From Paramarasmius palmivorus (Eukaryota > Basidiomycota > Agaricomycetes > Agaricales > Marasmiaceae), in the NCBI GenBank assembly GCA_037176845.1, contig JAYKXP010000007.1, forward strand, positions 682,001 to 746,000: a DNA stretch of 64,000 bases, written 5' to 3'. The notes beneath the pieces were generated by a model. It made no database searches. It was not told the DNA's origin and saw nothing but the letters and a program-made list of their open reading frames with translations. Positions 48,476 through 58,553 of the stretch are shown in pieces. How positions within the stretch are numbered: the first letter of the stretch is position 1; every line of letters begins with the position of its first letter. The position numbers were made by a program, and so were the translations under genes.

Positions 48476-50464
48476 ATGTCACTAAGAGAGGTGCAGCTTG
48501 CACTCCATCTATCTCTGCCACTGCTGAAGAAGGATCTCGACGGCTTTCTCGTAATGCCACACGATGCTCGTCAGCCCACCAACGTAACCGACGTCCTCTC
48601 CGTGCGAGATCTGAAACCAGGGGACATGCGAGCATGTATAGTTTGTGGGGGCACGAAGAAGCTCAAGACATCAAGAATCACGATTAACGACGAGCCTTTC
48701 CTCCACTTGGTATGTAAATATCTCGGTATTATTCTGTCGCGTTCTTGATGTCCTCATAGTGGAAATCGTGGATCAAGGAAGGTTTCCTCCCCGACACTGT
48801 CAACCGTCCACGAACCGAGCCACGTAACGCTTTAACGCTCTGTCAAAGACATGCTCAAGATTATAGTGAATATCGGTTCTTTATCCGTTGGATGCCTGAG
48901 GTTCGCGTTTGCTCTATCCAGATCCCCTATCACTAACAATCAAAGCACAGTGGCAAATTTATGTGTTTGTAAACTTGACGACGAGTTATGCCCCCAAGTA
49001 TCACGGAACAGTTGTCAAACTAGACCCACAGTCACCTTCTGCACCGTTACCTTTTCTTCTTCTTGCACACGAGGCTCGTGCTCGTACCCATTGGCCGCTC
49101 TCATCAATCGAGCCAATCACAAATCGGCCCGAGCCCTCATACCAGCTCGCCAATACACCGGGACTATGTTTCTCGGTCCCCGACACCGTGTGGTGCTCGT
49201 TGTATCGGACGCAGCCCTTGTCAGTATGTTGAACGCACTCATAATCATATCACGAAGACTAATCCTGGGAATATCTAGTTGAACACACCGACGCCTCCAT
49301 ACACCGCCGACAGCATGAACTTTTGTCTGCACCTACCCAATCTCGCACCTCATGAGTCTGACTCTGCTACAACCATCACATTGGGGAGCGGAGCTACTGC
49401 TTTTGATTCAACAATCAAGGCAAGGGACGTCTTCCATGGTGAACCTTGCTGTATCGTCTGCGGTTTAAGAATCTGTGGACAAAATACTCATATCCTACCC
49501 CAGGGGGAGGTAGAGTCAGTAAGTCTGCTCTAATACTGAATTGCCCTTACCTAAGTTCATGTGTCTTCAATAGTGGGCCGACCTCAAAGCGAACAGCATA
49601 ATTCCAAAAGACAAAGTCAACAGTGTCAAGCACGATCCTCGTAATGGGATTCGTTTATGTGCAAACCACCAGAGCATGTATGGCCACTATTGGGTTTTCA
49701 TTCGGTATATCCCTGAAGTATGTGTTTCACCCATGCTATTCATATACATTCACCAGCTGAAACCTTCCTGGTTAGATCGAAAAATTTGTTCTGGTCAACC
49801 ATTGTCGTGACCCTTCGTTTGAAGAAATCCACGGAATAGCCGTCTACCTGAAGAGCGGTATAAAGCACAGCCCTTTTTCGTCTCTTTTCCTAGTTCACGA
49901 GCTACGGGTTCGTGGTGTTTGGTGTACCAGAGGGGACCGGACGATCCCGAAATCACCTAAATATCACCCAACGTTTTCGGAAGGCGTTGGAGGCAGGGAC
50001 AGCGGTGCTGGAGGTAGCAGGGTGGATGGTGACCGTGATGATGGTGACCATGTTGAAGTATCTCTGAACCCCACAGACCTTCAAGCCTTGGTCACTGCAA
50101 CCAGACTCCAGCCAGCTTGGAAGGCATATCTTGTCGAGAACGAGACATGGGATGGGACAGCGGAAGAAAACATCGCCAAATATGCAGCTATCAGTAGCGC
50201 GGTTGAGGCAGAAGACTTTAGTCATGCCGTATGTCGAACTATTCCCTTATGAGTTTGACCTTGCTAATGTTACACTAGGTGACACTGAATTTCTCCAGTG
50301 CTGAAGTGTGGATATTCAACCCTCTACCTTTAGTCTTCTGGTTCTGGTTAAAGTGTTTAATTCATCCTCTACGCTTACCGTTGATTGTAACATACCACAT
50401 GAGCTGGTTATCGTTATATCCAGTTATTAATCATCTAGACTGCATGCATTTAATCCAATTCTGA
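48476..50464 (+). CDS. Tandem HNH-nuclease-like protein (two HNH_2-type halves)
   Basis: Seven exons, 48476-48709, 48760-48900, 48951-49223, 49279-49518, 49574-49717, 49776-50228 and 50279-50464, all joined by phase-0 introns, give 556 residues. The second half has the fungal HNH pattern CCIVCGLRICGQNTHILP, then DPRNGIRLCANHQSMYGHYW and VFIRYIPE, and later FSSLFLVHELRVRG. The first half aligns along its length: RACIVCGGTKKLKTSRI, EPRNALTLCQRHAQDYSEYR, FFIRWMPE, LPFLLLAHEARAR. It has Arg in place of the His of THILP, so its metal site is probably dead. HNH domains are zinc/metal nucleases; such fungal proteins are numerous and largely uncharacterised. If the 55-nt intron at 49224-49278 is not spliced, the first half ends at TGA 49232 and the second could start at ATG 49315 as a separate gene. 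Without the last intron the frame would stop at 50252. Confidence 0.7.
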
Positions 50465-50768
50465 CGCGTCTAGACCGTAAACAATAGCAGCAGTTCATGC
50501 ACAAGCGAGAGCAATTTAGGACCGACGCCGTATTCAGCTAACGACGCGGTCTGTGAAGACATAGAATTGAGGTACACATACAAACATACACCATAGGGAT
50601 ACACGAGGGATACATATATTATTCTGCAGATGAAGTAAAGTATCATGGTAGATGCCTAGGCGTTCTAGTCGTCGTGCGCCAGCGCATCCCTTCAAAGTCC
50701 AAGTTCGGATCCAATAAATATTCCAAGCCTATACCCTTCATAATCGTCGTGAACATCTTTGGGCTCTC
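50465..50768. other. Convergent 3' flanks
   Basis: 304 nt between the end of the HNH-like gene and the end of the small minus-strand gene. No coding signal; expected to hold both polyadenylation regions. Confidence 0.5.
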
Positions 50769-51023
50769 TTAAAGCATGATGCTTCTCCTCTTGGTAACCA
50801 AAACAAATCCCTGAGGAACGAACGACGCGCGCTCTTGTTTGCGTGTGACGGAGGTCACTGTCTTCCATGCTCGTACGAGACGGCGTTTGAAAGATCTGGT
50901 GTGGGAGCGGGAACTAGAAACAAAAAGGCTCTAAGTTGAGAGAATAACGACCGAAAAAGTCATGACATACGAATAGGATCCCATCGTAGAATCGGGTGTC
51001 ATCGAACGGGGTTGAGCGTACAT
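50769..51023 (-). CDS. 65-residue basic protein, two exons, unknown
   Basis: Exon 1 51023-50971 and exon 2 50913-50769 are joined across a 57-nt intron (donor GTATGT, acceptor TTTCTAG). The joined frame of 66 codons closes at TAA. The protein begins MYAQPRSMTPDSTMGSYSSR. Its core is strongly basic and probably helical (FKRRLVRAWKTVTSVTRKQE), followed by a hydrophobic segment (ASFVPQGFVLVT) and ends KRRSIML. It is too short to stand out as a single open frame and was found by reading splice sites. There is no signal peptide or clear membrane span. Function unknown; it could be a small regulatory or nucleic-acid-binding protein. Confidence 0.6.
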
Positions 51024-54000
51024 TTTCAGGGTTGGAATGTCGCGTGAAGCGGGTGTGTAGAGGTGTTGCACGTAGAGTAGTATAGAGAACGAGTGACGAG
51101 CTCAGAACCAGCTAGAGCAAGGGTATGATGAGGGGTCTGGGTATCTCAAGCAGGGGTATTGGGGGTGCTTGAACCTGGCTTGTAAGGAGACTTGCTGCAT
51201 TCTTTTTAAGCCATAAGAAGACAATAAACATTGTACTTGCGGAAGGCGGGTACATAGAACAAAAAGACTTGAAGAATACAATGACTTCCTCGTTTTGGGG
51301 GGACCACGAGGTTTATTTGCACACGGGTTTTTTATTTGGGGTGCCCTACTAAATTTGTCAAAAAGCTGTAGCATTTCGATGCTAAATCTGGGTGCCGATG
51401 GACTAAATATGATGCCTTGTGCAGGCTTGTGGACAGAAACAGCCCAAAAAAAGCAATATGTGCAGAAAATGGGCAAGCAAATTTTCAGCGACTATTTTTG
51501 TTTGGGCTTAGGCTTTTGTTTGTACACAACTTTCAGTGTTCACAGCGTACACTCTGGCTGGGTTGGCTTCGAGGACATGTTCTATAGGCACTAGGTGAGT
51601 AGGGCTGACGTGTCCGACCTCCATTAAAGATACTGACTCCCAAAGAGATATCATTCAGATTTCGATGTAATCTGGGCGCGCTGTAGTGTTTGACAATACC
51701 AAACGCGATGGGAACCAAGGAAGAGAGTCCTTTGAATGATACGAAGCTACCCCAATTTTGACACAATTAAGAGCTGGAAGGATCTTTTTTTGTACTTCTC
51801 GTCGCAAGTTCACGAGATCGTATGAAGGTGCGTCCTGCCGTTTATTCCTACATGTACATCGAGCTGAGCCGTTACGACTTCATCTAGTATGCCACGAATT
51901 GGGAACCGGTGACCGGCGCGAGTGAAAGGGCGTGTGCACCGCAATTGTGATCGAGGGAACCCGTGGTTGTCCTGTCTCTTTTCAACATGTAGACCATGCT
52001 TATGCCTCATTCGCAACTGCAGAGGTATCTTCGACGTAGCTTCCTCGGACCAAGTTATCGCCAGATTGGATGGTTGTGTCAAATTTCCCAGCGTCATCCA
52101 GTGGGGATTGGTTCTGTAGTCCTACTGTTGCATCGTCGTTTGGATGTTTACTGTCAGTACCACAAGAACAACATCCCTGAGCCATTTAGCTACCTACCTT
52201 TGGGTTTAAAGTGGTGTGAGCTCAGACTCTAACAATGGACATTCTAGGTTGTACAACACATTCGGCGGGAACGGCAGCAGAGAATATCTCTAGTGGCACC
52301 GCAATCCTGTTCGGAATCGAAGATCCACGCATTGCGTTCCGTCTTAACTTATGACTGATCTGTTCCTTTTCACACGAGTGCGTCATTCATCTAATTCCGT
52401 TTCTGTTTGGTGTCGACGAGAAGTTGCAGTGTCTTCAGCTGCGGCCCGTTCCTCTAGCAAGGCTCAGACAGACTATTCGAGCAGCCACCTGAATATTCCG
52501 ATCTAATATCGACATGCCAGTGGCGCCCGTTGCAGTCGCATCGCGCAAGTGTCCGCTTCCAGCAGGCAGACTCGGCTCGCGTGCAACCGCGTGCACAAGT
52601 GCGGAAAGGACCCGCCGCGTGTTCCTCCTCGAAGCTCGTTATGCATACGATACCCTTTCCTTTCTGCTAATTGTGTCAAATTCCATGCTGACCAAGTGTT
52701 TCCAGTGCGATTCCTCGACGATCCACGTGTTGCTCTGGTAGTAAGTCGCACTGTTCAAGCAAAGCTCCGACGCACTAATGGTGATTGCACTTGCAAGTTC
52801 GTTGCTCCCACCTTGTGAAAATATTTGCCTCAAAGCAGAAAAATCGCTTGGACTAACGATAGTTGTTTAGGATTAACCGGTACTCAGGTTCTACAAGTCT
52901 TAGGGGCCACGGTTCGCAGAAACCCGCCAGTGTTGCTTTGACTTTTGATCACAAAGAATGTCAAGACAACTGATACTATCGTTGATTCCCTTTGCCATGA
53001 GAAGCTTGGCATATAATTTGTCAGAGCATCGTCCAGGTGGCTGCAGGTGCAACTCGAGAGGCGGAGGGCACAACTGTTGCTTATGATGCGTTTTCCGTTG
53101 TTAAGCGAGCGTCGTTACCGCCGCCGGCATATTGCAGGATCTCCGTTCTTCTCTTCGGCCGCCTAAGCTCGTGTATGTTCTGCTTAGAGCTTCCTCAATA
53201 CTCTATAACCTTGGCCCATGATTTTCTTTTCGATCGCGTCGTTACCATCGGCAACGGTCTATTTTCCCGACTTTGTGAGTGAAAGCGTTTATCTGTGCAC
53301 GACGGGGGCTGCTCATTGAAGATTCTTGTTAGATCGTAGCTACGACTCGATAACACATCAATGTAGGTCAGGCTTCACCGCCACCTCTTCAAGTTGATTC
53401 CATGTCCTGTGTTCAAGCAAGAGGTTTGAATAGGTTTGAATGCGGTCCGCGGAACATTTACCTCATCAGGGCGGGGAAAAGGATCAGAAAACGATACTTA
53501 TCATTACGCCGTCATGCGTTGGCAAGGGTCGTTGCCTCAATTTTTGCCTATCGGCCCTTTGCTCCTTTCCTCGTCTCTGTGGTCCTCGGTAAGATATCAT
53601 GCGGCATTTTCGTGGCATTTCTGCCGCAACCTTGCGCGTGCTACCTTACCTTCGTCGTCAAGAAAACAAAGAGATACATGTCTACATGTCAATGAATCCT
53701 CCTCATCACTTTAACCCGGATGGCATCTGTTCGACAAAGGTTTGCCATTTGGAAAGAGTCTGGCTATGGCCAGATTCCAGGGTTTTCCTCCAGGCTTTTT
53801 GAGCACATCAGATCCTCTCAACCGCTTGACGACACGGTTAGGTATCCCTTTGCGCCCTACTATAAATCCGAGGCCGCGATGCGACTAGACTTCACCCCTT
53901 CCCCTCCTTCTCTTCTTCCCCAGGTGGTGACTGGTTCCGGGAACTCAGTCTTTCTCTTCTTCGTCCTTCTATCTCCCTTGTTCCTTGACGTTGAATCGTC

Positions 54001-54045
54001 TTGCTGCAACTGGTTTATCTGCTAGCCGGATTCTACTCGTCAAAG
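51024..54045. other. 3-kb region without a supported gene
   Basis: Several open segments exist (51295-51594 plus, 51102-51476 minus, 52503-52833 on both strands, 53037-53282 plus), but none has recognisable protein text or joins by good splice sites. 51280-51560 is unusual in composition, with G/T-rich and A-rich runs on the plus strand, and may be a fragment of a repeat. The right end (53700-54045) is the upstream region of the secreted-protein gene and becomes pyrimidine-rich (CCCCTTCCCCTCCTTCTC near 53900). Confidence 0.4.
53861..53867 (+). promoter_or_regulatory. TATA-box-like element of the secreted-protein gene
   Basis: TATAAAT lies 185 bp upstream of the ATG at 54046 and is followed about 30 bp later by a C/T-rich stretch, a common fungal promoter layout around the transcription start. 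This would give a 5' leader of roughly 150 nt. Confidence 0.5.
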
Positions 54046-55913
54046 ATGAAGTCGTTCGCTCTCGTTCTCGCACTCTCCGCAACCGTGCACGGTCACGGCC
54101 TTATCTCAGGTGTCACTGGCGCCAATGGTGTCGTCACCATGGGTTTTGGTGTTAGTGAGTATCTTTCAAGGCCTTTCCTTTGTCGTGTACATAAACTTAT
54201 GATATTTCCGTAGCCAACACTGTTCCGCGAAATGGAACATCTGAACAACCATTCCAACTCGACACACCAGTTATGAAGAACTTGGTCGATGACCCCTGTG
54301 GCGCAACTCTACAGGGTGGTTCTATCAACATCCAACAGTCTTTCCAGGTTGCCCTTCAGCAAGGCAACGGTCAACTTCCTTCCTTGAGTTCCAACGGCTC
54401 CATCACGATGACCATCCACCAGGTCAACGCCGATGGTGGAGGACCTTTCACCGCCCAATTCAACACTGATGGGACGGGTAAGACCTGGGAGAACGCCGTT
54501 GTCACTCAACAGGTCCCCGGTGCTAATGGAATCTTGAGGGGTGGACCTGTCGATTCGCAGTTCACTGCTCAGCTTCCGGCAAACACCGTGTGTACCGGTG
54601 GTCCCAACAACGACGCATGTATCATTCGTATTAACAACGGTGGTGCTGGACTGGAACAGAGCTTGGCAAACGGCGCTGGTCCTTTCGGTGGTTGCGTAGC
54701 TGTTGTTGGTCTGTTCAACCTTCTCTACTTGTGTCATACCTTTACTCACACCCTCGTTTTAGCCAACAACGCAGCTGGCACTAACACTGGCACTAACACC
54801 AACACCGGTACCAACGCGAACACCGGAAACGGCAACACTAACAACAACGGCAACGGAAATGGCCGTGGCAGAGGTCGCAACCGGTTCGGAAACAACAGAA
54901 ACGGCAATGGAAACTTGTCTCGATACTTCCCTTCGGTCGCAAAGAGGGAAGAGGATGCTCTTCGAGCACTCATCAACAGGAGGAAGCAACTCGATCAAGA
55001 AATTGACATGAAGCGCCGGGAGCTGGAAGAAAGGCAACTCTTAACTGTCGATTTGATTGACGAACTCAAGGTGAGCATTTGCTACATTAGCACTGGACAA
55101 GCACTGACATGGTTTAATCTGTAGACTGCCACTGGTTCTGCCATTGACAGTATGTTGTTTAATTCTCTTTTCGCGACGTATCTGATCGATCTCGGTTTAG
55201 TTCCCATCGATGCCTTTGCAGGACAAGTTGATGCCTCCCCCAACGGTGGCAACAGCACCACTGCTCCCAATGCTGTTTTGACAACCCAGCAAGCAGTCGA
55301 CCTCAAGAAAGCCGTTCAGGGAGCAATCGAAGCGGCCCTAGCCACGCTCTCTAGTGCACAAAACGTTTCCGTCGATGCTCTCGGGTTCCAGGTCGCGAAC
55401 AAGCTAACTGCGGAACAAATTGACGCTGCAAACGTGGCTGCTGCTCAAGCCCTTGCAGATGGATCTACGACCAGTGTTAACCAGGTATATATATCTCTCT
55501 ATCACAAGGTGTTTCAAGCTAAATTCCTGATAGGGTAATGCCGGTGTCGGAGAACCCAACACTTCACTCATCAACGAGATCCTCGGACAAGGTATATTCC
55601 GCTGCCTTTACTTAGTAATCACTTGGGCTAACATTCTTAAACAGTAACTGGTGTCCGAACTCTCACATTGACCACCAGTGCTGACGGTTCCGCTGCGACT
55701 CAAACCGTCGCTGGCGCTGGGGCCGGAGCTGCGACCCAGACTGCTATTGGAGGTGCCGCAACTATCACTGCATCTCCAGCCTCTACCGCTGCGGGTGGCG
55801 TCGTTGAGACCGCCGTACCTGTACGGGGAAACAACAGGAACCGTAACAGGGTTGCTGGCGGCTCAAACGCATTCGAAAAGAGGATGAAGCTTTCCCGCAT
55901 GGCGCAGGAGTAA
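54046..55913 (+). CDS. Egh16-like secreted protein with a long C-terminal extension
   Basis: Seven exons (54046-54154, 54214-54708, 54763-55070, 55125-55149, 55201-55484, 55534-55591, 55645-55913) give a closed frame of 515 residues. A signal peptide (MKSFALVLALSATVHG) precedes HGLISGVTGANG. The first ~215 residues match the Egh16-like virulence-factor family: DPCGATLQGGSINIQQ, MTIHQVNADGGGPFTAQFNT, QLPANTVCTGG, NGAGPFGGCVAVV. The rest is an unusual tail. It has an Asn/Thr/Gly low-complexity linker (TNTGTNTNTGTN), an RNRFGNNRNGN stretch, a helical coiled-coil-like part (LINRRKQLDQEIDMKRRELE), an Ala-rich helical region and a basic Arg/Asn end. Exon 4 is only 25 nt. Family members are secreted during appressorium formation or host contact in other fungi, but are also common in saprotrophs. 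Mature protein starting with His is noted as a finding. Confidence 0.85.
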
Positions 55914-56068
55914 ATGCGACCATGTTCCAGTTCTAGTAGCATATTTAATTTTTACGCAGCAGATTAGATGTATTTTGTAGCCTTTTCGACAACATCTTGA
56001 GCAATGGGAGTCAACAAGGAAGGAACTTGAGGAATTCGATGTTTTAATTATATATTGACCGTCGTTCC

Positions 56069-57153
56069 TTACCACGCTCTATGACCTCCGTCGACGATAA
56101 TGCTGAAGGTCACATTGGTTTACACACCCTGACGAATTGAGAAAAGAAAGCAGACTTACTCGCTACCCGTGCAAAACGTCGATGCATCGCCAGCCAACCA
56201 AAGAGCAACGCCACGAAGCTCATCTGGTCGTCCAAGCCTTCCGAGGGGATTCTGAGACTCCCACTCGGCCTTTAATTCGGGACGGGGATCCAGAAATGCG
56301 CGGGTGAGTCTATTGTAAATTCAACTACATCAGGCAGAGTGAGCGAGTAGAGTTTAACTTACACTCACTTCGTATAGATGTATCCTGGGCTGAGGGAGTT
56401 TACCCTGATACCCTTGGGACCGAGCTCGCATGCCATAGACCGCGCCATCTGTACTACAGCTGCCTTGCTTGTGTTATATGCAACCCAATGTTGATCCTAG
56501 ACGTCAAGGTGAGTGTTAACGGAATCATAATTTTGGACTTAAATGAAAGGGACTTACTCGGTTGGTGATACTTCCGCTCATACTAGCAGTAATGACAATG
56601 CTCCCCCGTATGGCTAATTTCTCCATCTGTCTTCCAGCCGCTTGGGCGGTGAAGAGAACGCCATGTACATTCACATCGATGAGCTGCCAACGCCTCAGCG
56701 GATCGAGTAGTTTTACGACAAAGTTAAACACCAACCTTCTTGAATTCATCCGCAGGGTACTCCAAACATTCCGCTCCCCTCAAAATGCCAGCATTGGCAA
56801 AACAGATATCAATTCTTCCTTCTTTGACGACGAATCTCCTCTACGAGTTTCCACATTCCCTGTTGATCAGTGACATCGCCCTGCACGTACTCCAATCTAC
56901 CGGTTCCATCTTCGCCTGCGACATGTTGTTGAACCTTTATCCAATCCTTTTCTGGTTCTGCTGCTAGATCGAGACAGTAGACAATAGCACCGGCCTGTGC
57001 GAGAGCGAGAGCAATCTCGAGACCGATACCACGTTCAGCACCAGTGACGAGGGCGACGCGGTTTGTGAGGGAGAAGAGCTGGGTCAGTATAGGTTGGGTA
57101 CCAGATCCAGCAAGAATACTGGCTACGCCTTGAGGTGTGGTGGAGAATGACAT
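56069..57153 (-). CDS. Short-chain dehydrogenase/reductase (SDR), NAD(P)-dependent
   Basis: Multi-exon gene starting [18 protein letters not shown] (ATG at 57153). It shows the Rossmann signature [19 protein letters not shown] (TGxxxGxG), then CLDL at the end of beta-2. GDVTDQQG and [11 protein letters not shown] (NAG motif) follow. Further on are the catalytic Ser region ([11 protein letters not shown]) and the YxxxK pair in [15 protein letters not shown]. The C-terminal segment [30 protein letters not shown] and a final [10 protein letters not shown] complete a classical SDR of about 290 residues. The overall pattern is that of fungal polyol or 3-oxoacyl reductase-like SDRs; the substrate cannot be read from the sequence. 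The gene is convergent with the Egh16-like gene, with only about 155 bp between stop codons. Confidence 0.93.
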
Positions 57154-57409
57154 GGTTGTGGAGGGCATGCATTGAGGTATGTCATTAAGTACCGGGGGAA
57201 CCGGAGCGCAGATGATGAGCAAGCCATGGGATCAAGTGGCTGGGTTTGCGGGACAGAAGATTCCCGTTGTAGATGACATCGAAGCCTGCAACCATCTGGA
57301 ACGCTATATTGTCAGAGATCACGATGGCAACTCCAAAGGTACTGAAAGGGCAAAAATGGTATTAGCATGGGAAGTGCGACAATTACAGAACATGAACGAT
57401 ATCGTTAGC

Positions 57410-58343
57410 TCATCCAACATTAAGCCTCTTGACCCTTGTGACCGTTGTAGTAACCGTTGTAGTAGTAGTGGTAATCGCGATTTCTCCGTTTCCACCTACT
57501 CGAAGCCCTTCTGCGTCAATGACAGTATCGGCTAATGTCTGCGTCGATGAGTTGCTGGCTGGTGGAGTTTCTGCCGGCCCTTCGTGCACGGTTTGCCAAT
57601 CCCCCGCATCAGAGTATTCCGATTGTGTCTCGGTATCCTCGGCGATGTCGGTAGATTCGACCTCGATGAAGCGCCATAGTTGACATTCATGGATGGGCAA
57701 CAACTCTCCCTTGAGGTCCAGCTTAATAATGATCTATCAGACGGTGTTTTGACCCCCCCAGAGAGTCAAGAACTTACCAGCGTCCCAGGTTTGGAATCAC
57801 CCCAGTTTCTGAGATCAAATACGTAGGAGGTGTTGGGCCACCGAATACTGGCCCAGGTGAATATCCAGAATCAGTGAATAGGGATAAACTTACCGGTATG
57901 TATTCTCTTTGATATCAAACACTTCCATCTCCCAGCTAGTTGGGTACGCGCTCGAACCAATGTGAAGGCTTCCGGATCCAGAGATCGTGATAGAGAGAAA
58001 TAGACTGGGATTTCGGACATTGCAGATGGTATGTCCTGCACCAAAGGGAGAGATGCGCCACTTTCGCATGAACTTAAGCATCAGCATTGTTTTTCAAAGC
58101 AAATGTAGACGAACCTGCTGGTTGTCAGATTGCGCCTCGGGCCACCCTTCGACATCGTAATAAGCGTGCTGGTCGCTGCACTGGGGCGATCAAATACTCA
58201 CCAGTAACAGATTTGCCATCTGTGCCGGAGAGATCTATTGCTGTTTTACTGTTGACGTTGATGATCTTGTATATTGCTGGTCTAGGATTGGGAAGCGGTG
58301 ATGTGCCATGGGTGGACCGTGAGCTGTTCGACGTTACAGACAT
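57410..58343 (-). CDS. Beta-trefoil (ricin-B/CCL2-type) lectin-like protein with C-terminal extension
   Basis: Multi-exon gene with ATG at 58343 (MSVTSNSSRSTHGTSPLP). The first trefoil unit reads IYKIINVNSKTAIDLSGTDG then KSVTG. A 56-nt or similar intron leads to WPEAQSDNQQ, and another to FMRKWRISPFGAGHTICNVR. Then come LFLSITISGSGSLHIG and, in later exons, IRWPNTSYVFDLRNWGDSKP with GELLPIHECQLWRF, the third unit. A ~70-residue acidic and Thr-rich tail follows (DTETQSEYSDAGDW; ITTTTTTVTTTVTR). The QxW-like and DLSG motifs place it with ricin-B-fold proteins of Agaricomycetes such as CCL2, many of which bind fucosylated or chitobiose glycans and act in defence against nematodes. The ligand is not known here. 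Confidence 0.8.
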
Positions 58344-58553
58344 TCTGGTGCAAGAGGTCAAGTTAAGACTGCGCACACGCAGCTATGGCATGTCTAGTGA
58401 CTATTTCCGGACCAAAATCATGGTGATTGAGATAAGATGGCAGCTAGAACCGCTGGTCAGGTCATCGTGGTTTGGGTACAAGTTATTTAGCGCCCACATG
58501 TGTTAGGGCGCCTAGCCCGAACCAAAATTTTTCGTCCACTCTCATCGTCAACA

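Noticed and set aside
48909..49232. First HNH-like half as a separate complete gene ending at TGA 49232
   Set aside because: The stop lies just inside a well-formed 55-nt intron that keeps frame with the second half; the fused model is preferred but stated as uncertain.
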